From: an uncultured Collinsella sp.
GTDB taxonomy: Bacteria > Actinomycetota > Coriobacteriia > Coriobacteriales > Coriobacteriaceae
Reading direction: 5' to 3'
NCBI GenBank assembly: GCA_900759045.1
Contig: CAAETU010000002.1
Span: 21,492 to 85,491, forward strand
DNA: 64,000 bases
In this document: one piece after another, positions 16,799 through 24,997 of the stretch
Numbering within the stretch: the stretch's first letter is position 1
Layout of the letters: the number at the start of each line of letters is the position of its first letter
The notes under the pieces: generated by a model
What the model was told of the DNA's origin: nothing
Databases searched by the model: none
The model's input: only the letters and a program-made list of their open reading frames with translations
Position numbers and translations under genes: made by a program

Positions 16799-18103
16799 TT
16801 AGCCCATATCCGCCTTGATGAGGTCGAGGGTGCGCTGGCAGTTTTCGCAGACGGGGCCGAGCATATGCTCGCGCAGGTCCGCCATGCCGGGCAGGTCGGC
16901 GTATTCGTTCATGACCTCTTCCATGCAAATGGGTACCTCGTAGGCGAGGTCCATCATGGTCGCAAAGCAAAACTTCTCGGATAGCCCGGCATCGGTGAGT
17001 GCCACCTCCAGCGCGGGGTCGCCCATACCGTGGTATCGGCGGATAGCGCCTGGACCGATGCGCCCCACACGATTTTCGCCGCCAACGCTCATGGCAAGGC
17101 GCGCTTTTCGCCGCATGCGTTCGTATGCTAAGCCCGATGCGACATCGTACATGGGTGCGAGTGCCGCGTTTGTGCCTTTGCCAAGGATGAGCGAGTAGTT
17201 TTTAGCGTGTGCGTCAGGCGCTCCGATAATGGCGTTATAGAACAACATATAGGTAAAAAGCACAAGATTCATGTGGTGGGGGACTGTGTTAATCAGTCGT
17301 TCTTGGATGTCTCGTGTAGTTGGTCCTCCGTCGGCGGTGTATTTCTGGCTTGGCAATACACCGAGCGCCTGGCAAAAGTCCTCCTGATGCAGCCTTTCGA
17401 TATTTCCGCTGCTATTGACCATTCTGTCGTACCGTTCAACGACGAGCGCGGCTTCGTCTTCAAATGTGCAATAGGAGACGTTGGCAGTTGGAATGCCAAC
17501 ACGCCGAGCCGTTTTCATGCAGACGAATTCGTTTAAGGCCTGATGTTTGAACCCAACGACACCATTTTTGAAGATATGGGTAGTGGGGGATGACCCTAGG
17601 CATTCGCACCATTGGCCATCATGCCAAGCTAGTGCAAATTTGCCTTGATTGCCGCCCAGGGACCAGCTTTCGTTGGAGCCCATCCATGTCTCTCTTTCGT
17701 CATCGCGAATTGCTTTGAGCTTGTGAGCGATTTGAGAATTGGTAAGCGGGCGGTATGACGAGACCCTGCCGCGGGCGGCGTCTAATTGATCGGCTCGACA
17801 AAACTGAACGGCCCCCGCGCAGTCAAGACCGATATGGCACAAGAGGGCGACGGGGTTGTTGGATGCAACATCATGCTCGGTGGCAATAGCGCGACGCTGC
17901 TCTTGACTGTCGGGCAAAAGGCCAAATAGGAACGGGCGGACGATGTTATGGCCATACGTGCGATTGGAAAGCGGCATTGTTAGCGATAACGGTGCTCCGC
18001 GATAGGTTGGGGCGTATGCAAAGCTGCAGAGTCCATGCTCGTCTTGCCGGAGAGTGCCGGCGATTTCGCCACAAATGAGGGTCGCGAGTTCCATCTCTGC
18101 CAT
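16799..18103 (-). CDS. hipA: HipA-type serine/threonine kinase toxin
   Basis: 434-residue kinase of the HipA family, whose E. coli member phosphorylates GltX and induces dormancy. Visible landmarks: N-terminal couple_HipA-like domain (GEIAGTLRQDEHGLCSFAYAP ... GLLPDS), glycine-rich loop SLGGNQGKFAL, NEFVCMKTARRVGI, catalytic GAPDAHAKNYS (about residue 297) and the metal-binding MYDVAS. All key residues look intact. The stop-to-start distance with the upstream antitoxin gene is zero (18103/18104), so the pair is co-transcribed. Whether the target is an aminoacyl-tRNA synthetase is not known. Confidence 0.92.
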   Translation of the reverse strand: MAEMELATLICGEIAGTLRQDEHGLCSFAYAPTYRGAPLSLTMPLSNRTYGHNIVRPFLFGLLPDSQEQRRAIATEHDVASNNPVALLCHIGLDCAGAVQFCRADQLDAARGRVSSYRPLTNSQIAHKLKAIRDDERETWMGSNESWSLGGNQGKFALAWHDGQWCECLGSSPTTHIFKNGVVGFKHQALNEFVCMKTARRVGIPTANVSYCTFEDEAALVVERYDRMVNSSGNIERLHQEDFCQALGVLPSQKYTADGGPTTRDIQERLINTVPHHMNLVLFTYMLFYNAIIGAPDAHAKNYSLILGKGTNAALAPMYDVASGLAYERMRRKARLAMSVGGENRVGRIGPGAIRRYHGMGDPALEVALTDAGLSEKFCFATMMDLAYEVPICMEEVMNEYADLPGMADLREHMLGPVCENCQRTLDLIKADMG

Positions 18104-18535
18104 TTATTTCACAACCTTGCAACCAAAGGAGAGGCCTGAAGTGCCGGAAAGGCCTTGCTCGGCTGCGATTTGGGCCAGCAAGGCACCATAGGAAGATGGC
18201 GTTCCTTGTCGAGTGGGTCGTCTGCCTACGCTTGGCTTTGGCAGGGTATTCGAGTTCGCGATAGGGAGGTTCACTATCGTCGTCGGATGCTCGGAGGGCG
18301 ATGCGATGGAGTCGTTATCGCTTTGCGCGAAGAGACCTATGCCGAGTGCGTTAAAGACGGTCAGCAACTTGTCGAGTCGAATGCCGGTGGCGTCGCCCAG
18401 CTCGAGCGATGCGAGCAGGCGCTCCGAAACACCGGCTTTTTTAGCGAGGGCGGCACGGGTGAGACCCTGAGCCTCGCGTGCCTGGCGCACATAGATGCCA
18501 GCTTGGCGCGGTGTGGCGATAGGAAAGGTGTCCAT
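18104..18535 (-). CDS. hipB: HipB-type antitoxin, XRE helix-turn-helix
   Basis: 143 residues. Residues 10-65 are a Cro/XRE helix-turn-helix (AGIYVRQAREAQGLTRAALAKKAGVSERLLASLELGD), followed by a serine/proline-rich linker and a ~40-residue C-terminal extension ending in CKVVK that exceeds the 88-residue E. coli HipB. It neutralises the kinase encoded next door and should repress the operon at the ATGCAAAAGTCTGCA sites upstream. Ribosome site AGGAG 6 bases before the ATG on the minus strand. Confidence 0.9.
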   Translation of the reverse strand: MDTFPIATPRQAGIYVRQAREAQGLTRAALAKKAGVSERLLASLELGDATGIRLDKLLTVFNALGIGLFAQSDNDSIASPSEHPTTIVNLPIANSNTLPKPSVGRRPTRQGTPSSYGALLAQIAAEQGLSGTSGLSFGCKVVK

Positions 18536-18550
18536 AGCGATCTCCTAACG

Positions 18551-18618
18551 TGCAGACTTTTGCATATTAGTATGACATGCAAAAGTCTGCATGAAAAGGC
18601 CTCATGCAAAAGTCTGCA
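18551..18618 (-). promoter_or_regulatory. hipBA promoter with three ATGCAAAAGTCTGCA operators
   Basis: Three identical 15-base sites: 18577-18591 and 18604-18618 in one orientation and 18551-18565 inverted. On the minus strand a -35 TTTTCA (18592-18597) and -10 CATACT (18569-18574) have a 17-base spacer; one operator fills the spacer, one lies just downstream of -10, and the third lies in the hairpin upstream of -35. This is the layout expected for HipB autorepression. Confidence 0.85.
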
Positions 18619-18627
18619 TGAGGCCTT
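18596..18627 (-). terminator. mntP terminator containing a hipBA operator copy
   Basis: AAGGCCTCATGCA / TGCATGAGGCCTT hairpin (18596-18627); on the minus strand it is followed by TTTTCATG, so it ends the mntP transcript. The loop and upper stem are the third ATGCAAAAGTCTGCA operator. Confidence 0.8.
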
Positions 18628-18655
18628 GCCCGGACGTTTAGTTTTGAAGGGTGTT

Positions 18656-19234
18656 TTACAGCACCAAAATCCCCAGGTGCTCCAGCAAAATCTTGAGGCC
18701 GATGAGGATGAGCACGACGCCGCCCACGATGGTGGCGGGTTTTTCGTAGCGCGCGCCAAAGGTGTGGCCGATCGCTACGCCGGCGACGGAGAGGATAAAC
18801 GTTGTGACGCCGATAAGCGATACGGCAGGAACGATGTCGACCGAGAGCGCGGCAAATGAGATGCCCACGGCTAGGGCGTCGATTGAGGTGGCGATAGCGA
18901 GGATCAGGTACTCGCCCAGGTCAATCTTTTCGGCATCCTTGCCGTCGCCTCCATCCTCGTCCTCGGTAAAGGCCTCCCACAGCATTTTGCCGCCGATAAA
19001 GGCCAAAAGGATAAAAGCGATCCAGTGGTCGATGGGTCCGATGATGCCCATGAATTGACTGCCGAGCGCCCATCCGATTAGGGGCATGCCGGCCTGAAAG
19101 CCGCCAAAGAACAGGCCGAGCACTACGGCGACCTTAAGGTTGATCTTTTTCATGCCGAGACCCTTGCAGATGGAAACGGCAAAGGCGTCCATCGAAAGGC
19201 CAACGGCGAGCAACACGAGCTCTGCGAATCCCAT
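18656..19234 (-). CDS. mntP: manganese efflux pump MntP
   Basis: 192 residues with six membrane helices in two repeats, each carrying the signature aspartate motif (GLSMDAFAVSICKG near residue 13; TSIDALAVGISFAA near residue 117). An acidic cytosolic loop (EDEDGGDGKDAEK) separates the halves. Exports Mn2+ to prevent manganese toxicity. The upstream minus-strand leader contains GGGAGTAG, a word found in manganese riboswitches, but the remaining riboswitch consensus is not recognisable. Downstream lie the shared terminator/operator and hipBA. Confidence 0.93.
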   Translation of the reverse strand: MGFAELVLLAVGLSMDAFAVSICKGLGMKKINLKVAVVLGLFFGGFQAGMPLIGWALGSQFMGIIGPIDHWIAFILLAFIGGKMLWEAFTEDEDGGDGKDAEKIDLGEYLILAIATSIDALAVGISFAALSVDIVPAVSLIGVTTFILSVAGVAIGHTFGARYEKPATIVGGVVLILIGLKILLEHLGILVL

Positions 19235-19443
19235 AGTCTGGCTCCCTCTCTGCGGGCGAGCCCGATTACGCGACTACTCCCTCATTCATGTGAATCCCGA
19301 TGCTACCACATAAGCAGCCCATTTGGGTTGGGCTCTCAGCTGTGTTCGCTCATTCTGTAAGCATCGGATTTCGCAAGCGCCGCGGGGACAAACCGTGAGA
19401 AACTATTTAGCGTTTATGGAGCGTATACGATGGGAGCGATGCC

Positions 19444-20511
19444 TTGGATAAGAACGAGCTGCAAAAGCGTATGGAACAGGCTATTCGCCTGACTGCCCCC
19501 GGCCAGCCGATCCGCACCGCCCTCGACATGATCATTGCCGGTCACCTGGGCGCCCTTATCTGCGTCGGCGACACCGAAAACGTGCTCGCTGCCGGTAACG
19601 ACGGCTTCCCGCTCAACATTTCGTTTACTTCGAACCGTCTGTTCGAGCTTTCCAAGATGGACGGTGCCATCGTTATCGATGGCGACCTCACCCAGATCCT
19701 GCGCGCCAACTTCCACCTCAATCCCGATCCCTCGCTTGCCACGAGTGAGACGGGCATGCGTCACCGTACTGCCGCTCGCATGTCGGTGCTCACCGACGCC
19801 ATCGTGATCTCGGTTTCGGCTCGTCGCGCCGTCGTTAACGTGTACGTTCACGGCAAGAGCTACGAGATCCAGCCCGTCACCACCATCATGAGCTCGGTCA
19901 ACCAGCTCGTCGCCACGCTCCAGACTACCCGTCAGTCGCTCGACCGCTCCCTGCTGCGCCTGACGGCCCTCGAGCTCGACGACTACGTCACGCTCGCCGA
20001 CATTACCGGTATTTTCTCGAGCTTCGAGATCATGCAGCAGGCAAAGACCGAGCTTAAGGATTGCATTGTCAAGCTGGGCAACCAGGGCAAGCTCGTGCAG
20101 ATGCAGCTCGAGCAGCTCGCGGGCTCCAGCATGGATACCGAATACGACTTGATGATCCGCGACTACGCAAGCGATTCCTCCGAGGCAAACGCCGAGAAGA
20201 TCCGCGCCGAGCTGAGCCGCATGACGCCTAAGGACCTGTCCGACCCGCAGCACGTGGCGGCAGTTCTGGGTTACGACGACCTGGACGAGGACTCCGTCAT
20301 GACGCCGCTGGGCCTGCGCACGCTTTCGCGCGTGTCCGTCGTGCGCGACGGCGTGGCCGAGAAGATCGTCGACGAGTACGGCTCGCTGCAGGAGCTCATG
20401 GACGACATCAGCGAGGATCCGGAGCGCTTGGGCGACTTTGGCGTCAACAACCCTGCCATTCTTGCGGACTCGCTGTACCGCATGAAGGGCACCAAACAGG
20501 GGAACGCATAA
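19444..20511 (+). CDS. disA: diadenylate cyclase DisA (DNA integrity scanning protein)
   Basis: 355-residue octameric enzyme that makes c-di-AMP from two ATP and scans branched DNA. The N-terminal DAC domain has the DGA motif (KMDGAIVID) and RHR motif (GMRHRTAARMS); a helical linker spans about 150-285; the C-terminal helix-hairpin-helix domain begins near 295 (DPQHVAAVLGYDDLDEDSVMTPLGLRTLSRV). The start is an unusual TTG (19444) with GGGAG about 8 bases upstream; no in-frame ATG is available nearby. Its stop codon overlaps the ispD start (TAATG). Confidence 0.95.
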   Translation: MDKNELQKRMEQAIRLTAPGQPIRTALDMIIAGHLGALICVGDTENVLAAGNDGFPLNISFTSNRLFELSKMDGAIVIDGDLTQILRANFHLNPDPSLATSETGMRHRTAARMSVLTDAIVISVSARRAVVNVYVHGKSYEIQPVTTIMSSVNQLVATLQTTRQSLDRSLLRLTALELDDYVTLADITGIFSSFEIMQQAKTELKDCIVKLGNQGKLVQMQLEQLAGSSMDTEYDLMIRDYASDSSEANAEKIRAELSRMTPKDLSDPQHVAAVLGYDDLDEDSVMTPLGLRTLSRVSVVRDGVAEKIVDEYGSLQELMDDISEDPERLGDFGVNNPAILADSLYRMKGTKQGNA

Positions 20512-21239
20512 TGGCGCCCGTATGCGCCGTGGTCGTTGCCGGCGGCAGCGGCCAGCGCTTTGGAAATCCCGGCGGCAAGCAGCTCGTTAATGTGGCGGGC
20601 CGTCCGCTCATGAGCTGGTCCATCCGCGCGTTCGATCGTAGCGATAAGGTCGGCCATATCGTCGTGGTTTGCCCTGCCGAGCGCCGTGCCGAGATGCGCC
20701 GCCTGGCCATCGACCCGTTTGACTATGACACGCCCATCAGCTTTGCCGATGCCGGCGATACCCGTCAGGATTCCACCCGTGCCGGCGTGCATGCGGTTCC
20801 GGCGGGTTTCGAATATGTCGCCATCCACGACGGCGCTCGTCCGCTCATTACGACCGAGGCCATCGACCACGCTATCGACGTGCTCGTGAGCGACCGTGCT
20901 CTCGACGGTGTCGTGTGTGGTCAGCCCGCGATCGACACGCTCAAGATCGTTGACGGCGATAATATCGTCGAGACGCCGCCGCGTGAGCTCTACTGGGCAG
21001 CGCAGACGCCGCAGATCTTTAGCGTCGATGCTATGAAGCGCGCCCACGCTGCAGCCATTGCCGAGGGCTTTATCGGTACCGATGATTCGTCGCTGGTCGA
21101 GCGCATGGGTGGGCGCGTCCGCTGCGTCCAGAGCCCACGCGATAACCTTAAGGTGACGGTGCCCGAGGACCTGCGTCCCGTAACCGCGATTCTGCTTGGC
21201 CGCATGGCCGAGGGAGAGGACCTTCCCCATGTTCAGTAA
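20511..21239 (+). CDS. ispD: 2-C-methyl-D-erythritol 4-phosphate cytidylyltransferase
   Basis: 242 residues. Transfers CMP from CTP to MEP in the third step of the MEP pathway. N-terminal nucleotide-binding signature VVVAGGSGQRFGNPGGKQ, then IHDGARPL, YWAAQTPQIF and the C-terminal GTDDSSLVERMG with VQSPRDNLKVTVPEDL, all standard for IspD. Overlaps disA by one base and ispF by 11 bases, indicating translational coupling. Confidence 0.96.
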   Translation: MAPVCAVVVAGGSGQRFGNPGGKQLVNVAGRPLMSWSIRAFDRSDKVGHIVVVCPAERRAEMRRLAIDPFDYDTPISFADAGDTRQDSTRAGVHAVPAGFEYVAIHDGARPLITTEAIDHAIDVLVSDRALDGVVCGQPAIDTLKIVDGDNIVETPPRELYWAAQTPQIFSVDAMKRAHAAAIAEGFIGTDDSSLVERMGGRVRCVQSPRDNLKVTVPEDLRPVTAILLGRMAEGEDLPHVQ

Positions 21240-21723
21240 CCTGCGCATTGGCCATGGCTACGACGTTCACCGTCTGGTGGAGGGGCGTCGATGTATCATC
21301 GGCGGTGTCGACATTCCCTACGAGCGCGGCCTGCTGGGCCACTCGGATGCCGATGTGCTCGCGCACGCCTTGGCCGACGCCATTCTGGGCGCCTGCCGTG
21401 GGGGAGACATCGGCAAGCTGTTCCCCGATACCGACCCCGCCTATGAGGGTGCTGATTCGATGGTGCTGCTTGCCCGCGTGATGGACTATGCGCGTGAGCT
21501 GGGCTTTGAGTTTGTCGATGCCGATTGCACCATTGCCTGCCAGCAGCCTAAGATCACCCCGCATCGCGATGCCATGCGCGCCAACCTTGCCCATGCTCTG
21601 GGCGTTGACGTCGAAAACGTGGGCGTCGCCGCCACTACGACCGAAAAGCTCGGTTGGGAAGGCCAGGGCGAGGGAATCGGCGCCTGGGCCGTCTGCCTGC
21701 TACAGAAAACCGTTAAGGAGTAA
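21229..21723 (+). CDS. ispF: 2-C-methyl-D-erythritol 2,4-cyclodiphosphate synthase
   Basis: 164-residue trimeric zinc enzyme acting after IspE in the MEP pathway. Zinc ligands are in GHGYDVHRL and LLGHSDADVL; the C-terminal ATTTEKLGWEGQGEGIGAW is the family end motif. ATG 21229 gives the normal N-terminus (MFSNLRIGHGYDVH); an upstream in-frame extension to 21196 lies in ispD coding sequence. Confidence 0.96.
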   Translation: MFSNLRIGHGYDVHRLVEGRRCIIGGVDIPYERGLLGHSDADVLAHALADAILGACRGGDIGKLFPDTDPAYEGADSMVLLARVMDYARELGFEFVDADCTIACQQPKITPHRDAMRANLAHALGVDVENVGVAATTTEKLGWEGQGEGIGAWAVCLLQKTVKE

Positions 21724-21726
21724 CGA

Positions 21727-23193
21727 ATGCGTATCTACAACAGCGCTACCCATAAAAAGGAAGAGTTCCAGCCCATCGAGTCCGGCAAGGTCCGCATGTA
21801 CGTGTGCGGCCCCACGGTCTACGACAACATCCACATCGGCAATGCCCGCACGTTCATCAGCTTTGACGTGATTCGTCGCTGGCTCATCGCGAGCGGCTAC
21901 GAGGTCACGTTCGCACAGAACCTCACCGATGTCGACGACAAGATCATCAAGCGCGCCAACGAGCAGGGCCGTACGGCCGCCGAGGTCGCGACGGAGTTCT
22001 CCGACAAGTTCATCGGCGTCATGCGCGCCGCCAACGTGCTCGATCCCGATGTGCGCCCCCGCGCCACCAAGGAAATCGGCCCCATGATCGCCATGATCAA
22101 GACGCTCATCGAGCAGGGCCATGCTTACGCCGCCGATAACGGCGACGTGTACTTTGCTGTGCGCAGCGATCCCAACTATGGCCAGGTCTCGGGCCGCAAC
22201 ATCGATGACCTTATGGTTGGTGCGCGTATCGAGGAGAACGAGGACAAGAACGACCCGCTCGACTTTGCCCTGTGGAAGGCCGCCAAGCCCGGCGAGCCCA
22301 GCTGGCCGAGTCCCTGGGGCGAGGGCCGTCCCGGTTGGCACACCGAGTGCGCTGCCATGGTGCATCGCTACCTGGGCACCCCGATCGACATCCACGGCGG
22401 CGGCTCCGACCTTGCCTTCCCGCATCACGAGAACGAGTGCGCCCAGGCCACCTGCGCCTGGCACCAGGGCTTCTCCAACACCTGGATGCACACGGGCATG
22501 CTGCTGGTTGACGGCGAGAAGATGTCCAAGTCGCTCGGAAACTTCTTTACGCTGGCCGAGGTGCTCGAGCAGCACTCTGCCGCGGCCCTGCGCCTGTTGA
22601 TGCTGCAGACGAGCTATCGCTCGCCGCTCGACTTCTCCTGGGAGCGCCTGGAGGGTGCCGAGAATTCGCTCACGCGTATTGCCGGTACGGTCGAGAACCT
22701 TCGTTGGGCTGCGAACCATGCGACGGCCGATGCCGATGCGGCTGCCGCCGAGGCGTTTGCCGCCAAGGCCGCCGAGACCCGCGCCGCCTTTAAGGAGTGC
22801 ATGGACGACGACTTTAACACCGCCGGTGCCATGGGTGCTGTCTTTGGCTTTGTCACCGAGTGCAATCAGTACCTGGAGCAGGCGGGCGATGCTGCCGACA
22901 AGGCCGCAGTCCTGGCTGCCGCCGACACGCTGGCCGAGCTGCTCGATACGTTTGGTGTCGAGCTCCCCGAGCCCAAGGTCGAGCTGCCGCTGGGTCTGCT
23001 AGGCGTTGCCGCCGGTTTGGTTGCCTACACGGGCGACGACGTGGACGAGGCCGCTGCCAAGATTCTCGAGGCTCGTGCCGAGGCTCGTGCCGCCAAGAAC
23101 TGGGATCTGGCCGACGCCATCCGCGACCAGCTCAAGGACCTGGGCCTGACGATTGAGGATACCGCCGCCGGCACTCGTATCAAATCTCTCTAA
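21727..23193 (+). CDS. cysS: cysteinyl-tRNA synthetase
   Basis: 488-residue class I synthetase charging tRNA-Cys. VCGPTVYD with zinc ligand C27, HIGN at 36-39, GWHTECAAM and FPHHENE supplying further zinc ligands, and KMSKS near 268. The C-terminal DALR-type helical domain and a short anticodon-contacting tail are present. It starts 3 bases after the ispF stop in the disA-ispD-ispF-cysS operon. Confidence 0.97.
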   Translation: MRIYNSATHKKEEFQPIESGKVRMYVCGPTVYDNIHIGNARTFISFDVIRRWLIASGYEVTFAQNLTDVDDKIIKRANEQGRTAAEVATEFSDKFIGVMRAANVLDPDVRPRATKEIGPMIAMIKTLIEQGHAYAADNGDVYFAVRSDPNYGQVSGRNIDDLMVGARIEENEDKNDPLDFALWKAAKPGEPSWPSPWGEGRPGWHTECAAMVHRYLGTPIDIHGGGSDLAFPHHENECAQATCAWHQGFSNTWMHTGMLLVDGEKMSKSLGNFFTLAEVLEQHSAAALRLLMLQTSYRSPLDFSWERLEGAENSLTRIAGTVENLRWAANHATADADAAAAEAFAAKAAETRAAFKECMDDDFNTAGAMGAVFGFVTECNQYLEQAGDAADKAAVLAAADTLAELLDTFGVELPEPKVELPLGLLGVAAGLVAYTGDDVDEAAAKILEARAEARAAKNWDLADAIRDQLKDLGLTIEDTAAGTRIKSL

Positions 23194-23199
23194 TCCCCG

Positions 23200-23301
23200 C
23201 GGGTTTCCCAAGCACCCGACCTTGCCGTTCAAACCGTCGCTCGCGTACTCAAGTACGCGTCGCTCCTCTTTCACGGCAATCTCGGGCACTTGGAAAACCC
23301 G
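23200..23301. repeat. 102-bp imperfect inverted repeat after cysS
   Basis: Nested arms: CGGGTTTcCCAAGcACCCGA / TCGGGcACTTGGaAAACCCG outermost, TTGCCG/CGGCAA in the middle, GCGTACT/AGTACGC at the apex. It has no open frame and no T-run. The architecture (short conserved palindromic apex plus outer arms) is like the element at 52866-53070, but the sequence differs. Confidence 0.75.
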
Positions 23302-23305
23302 TACC

Positions 23306-23346
23306 GACCGCCCGAATTAATATTCATGGGCGGTCGATTCTTTTGT
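23306..23346 (+). terminator. terminator of the disA-cysS operon
   Basis: GACCGCCC (23306-23313) pairs with GGGCGGTC (23328-23335), followed by GATTCTTTTGTTT. Confidence 0.8.
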
Positions 23347-23381
23347 TTCGTTTGATAATCTTTTTTTAAGGAGGCCGTCCT

Positions 23382-24290
23382 ATGGCCGACAATCGCAAGC
23401 GTGCGCCTCGTGGCGGCAAGCAGACTGCTTCTGGCTCGCGTCCGATTCGCCGCAACGACCGCGCTGCCGCTCCCAAGGGCCAGCGCGATCGTACCCAGGC
23501 CGCACGTCCGCAGCGCAACCGCGACAACGTTCAGGCTCCCAAGGGCGAGTTTATCGAAGGTCGTCGTGCAGCCGCCGAGGCGCTGCGCACTGGTTTTCCC
23601 ATCAAGTGCGCGCTCATTGCCGAGGGCGGGGAGCGCGATGCCGCCTTGTCGCGCCTGGTCGATGACCTCAATGCCGCGGGTGTCCGCATTAAGTATGTGC
23701 CGCGCGCGCAGCTCGACGCACTGTCGAGCCATGGCGCTCACCAGGGCATTGCGCTCGAGGTTGGCAACTTCCCCTATGCCGATGTCGCCGATATCCTCGA
23801 CCGCGCGGGCGACGGTCCGGCGCTCGTCATCGTACTCGACCATGTGACTGACGACGGTAACTTTGGCGCCATCGTGCGCTCCGCCGAGGTCGTGGGCGCC
23901 GCGGGCGTCGTTATCGCCAACAAGCGTGCCGCCGGCGTGACCGTGGGCAGCTACAAGACCTCAGCCGGTGCCGTCATGCATCTGCCTATCGCGCAGGTTC
24001 CCAATATCGCCCGTGCACTCGACGACCTCAAGGCCGCTGGCTTTTGGGTGGGCGGTGCCTCCGAGCACGCCGAAGGCAGTTGCTGGGATGCTCCCTTCGA
24101 GGGTCGCGTGGTGCTCGTCATGGGGTCCGAAGGCGACGGTATCTCGCGCCTGGTGCTCGAGAAATGCGACTTTTTGACCAAGCTTCCCCAGCGCGGTATG
24201 ACCGAGAGCCTCAATGTTGCTCAGGCGACCACGGCGCTGTGCTTTGAGTGGCTACGCCGCAACGCCGGCGAGCTCATGGGGGAGGAGTAA
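23382..24290 (+). CDS. rlmB: 23S rRNA (guanosine-2'-O)-methyltransferase, TrmH/SpoU family
   Basis: 302 residues. An unusual basic, Ala/Arg-rich, probably disordered N-terminal extension of about 55 residues precedes the substrate-binding domain (FIEGRRAAAEALRTG). The SpoU knotted domain has motif 1 DDGNFGAIVRSAEVVGAAGV, motif 2 LVMGSEGDGISRLV and motif 3 TESLNVAQATTALCFEW. Matches YacO/RlmB, which methylates the 23S rRNA G2251 ribose; TrmH-type tRNA specificity cannot be excluded. Ribosome site AAGGAGG. Followed after 3 bases by the yacP-like gene. Confidence 0.88.
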   Translation: MADNRKRAPRGGKQTASGSRPIRRNDRAAAPKGQRDRTQAARPQRNRDNVQAPKGEFIEGRRAAAEALRTGFPIKCALIAEGGERDAALSRLVDDLNAAGVRIKYVPRAQLDALSSHGAHQGIALEVGNFPYADVADILDRAGDGPALVIVLDHVTDDGNFGAIVRSAEVVGAAGVVIANKRAAGVTVGSYKTSAGAVMHLPIAQVPNIARALDDLKAAGFWVGGASEHAEGSCWDAPFEGRVVLVMGSEGDGISRLVLEKCDFLTKLPQRGMTESLNVAQATTALCFEWLRRNAGELMGEE

Positions 24291-24293
24291 CGC

Positions 24294-24971
24294 ATGTCCA
24301 AGAAGAACCGCGCCAAGTCCAAGGCCAAGCGCTTTGGCGAGGGCTCGGCCAAGCCGATTGTTTCGGCCGCGACCTACGGCGTGGGCGGCAATGCGTTTGC
24401 GCAGGCCATCGCCGACCCGGTCTCGACGGTGCACTCCAATAAGCCCGAGCTGTTGGTGGTCGACGGTTACAACGTGATCCACTGCACGCCGCGCTACGAA
24501 AAGCTCGTGTACGACCATTCCGACGATCCGTATTCCAGCGACGTTCACGATATGGCGCGCACCGCCCTCATCAACGACGTCGCCGCCTTTGCCCAGGGCC
24601 GCTACGAGGCCGTGATCGTGTTTGACGGTGCGGGTAATATCTCCAGCGAGCGCCCCAACCTGCCAGCTCGCGGCGTGCGCATCGAGTTCTCGCCGACGGG
24701 CGTATCGGCCGACACCGTGGTGCAGAAGCTCTGCATCGAGGCGCGCGAGGAAGGCCGCGCGTGCTCCGTGGTGTCGAGCGACGGCACGATCCAGGCCGTC
24801 GTCATGGGCAAGGGCGTCACGCGCATCTCGAGCCGCATGCTGGTGGACGAGATCAAACAGATCGACAACGACGTGCATGAGGCCGAGGAAGCACCCCAGA
24901 TCAAGATGACCCTGGGCAGCCGCCTGAGCCCCGAGGCCCTGGCCAAGCTCAAGGCGTTGCGTGGGAGATAG
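24294..24971 (+). CDS. NYN-domain ribonuclease, YacP/Rae1 type
   Basis: 225 residues. Basic N-terminal leader (MSKKNRAKSKAKRFG), then a PIN-like NYN domain: VVDGYNVIHC with the first catalytic Asp, VIVFDGAG, EFSPTGVSADTVVQK, VVSSDGTIQAVV carrying the remaining acidic residues. In B. subtilis the homologue Rae1 cleaves mRNA in the ribosomal A site. The rlmB-yacP pair in this order after cysS is conserved in Firmicutes. Confidence 0.85.
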   Translation: MSKKNRAKSKAKRFGEGSAKPIVSAATYGVGGNAFAQAIADPVSTVHSNKPELLVVDGYNVIHCTPRYEKLVYDHSDDPYSSDVHDMARTALINDVAAFAQGRYEAVIVFDGAGNISSERPNLPARGVRIEFSPTGVSADTVVQKLCIEAREEGRACSVVSSDGTIQAVVMGKGVTRISSRMLVDEIKQIDNDVHEAEEAPQIKMTLGSRLSPEALAKLKALRGR

Positions 24972-24997
24972 GGGAGCTGACGGGCAATGCTGCCTCG

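Noticed and set aside
19235..19330. Manganese (yybP-ykoY) riboswitch before mntP
   Set aside because: Only the GGGAGTAG word is present on the minus strand; the second conserved loop (CATACT-type) and paired stems are not found in the remaining ~40 bases before the start.
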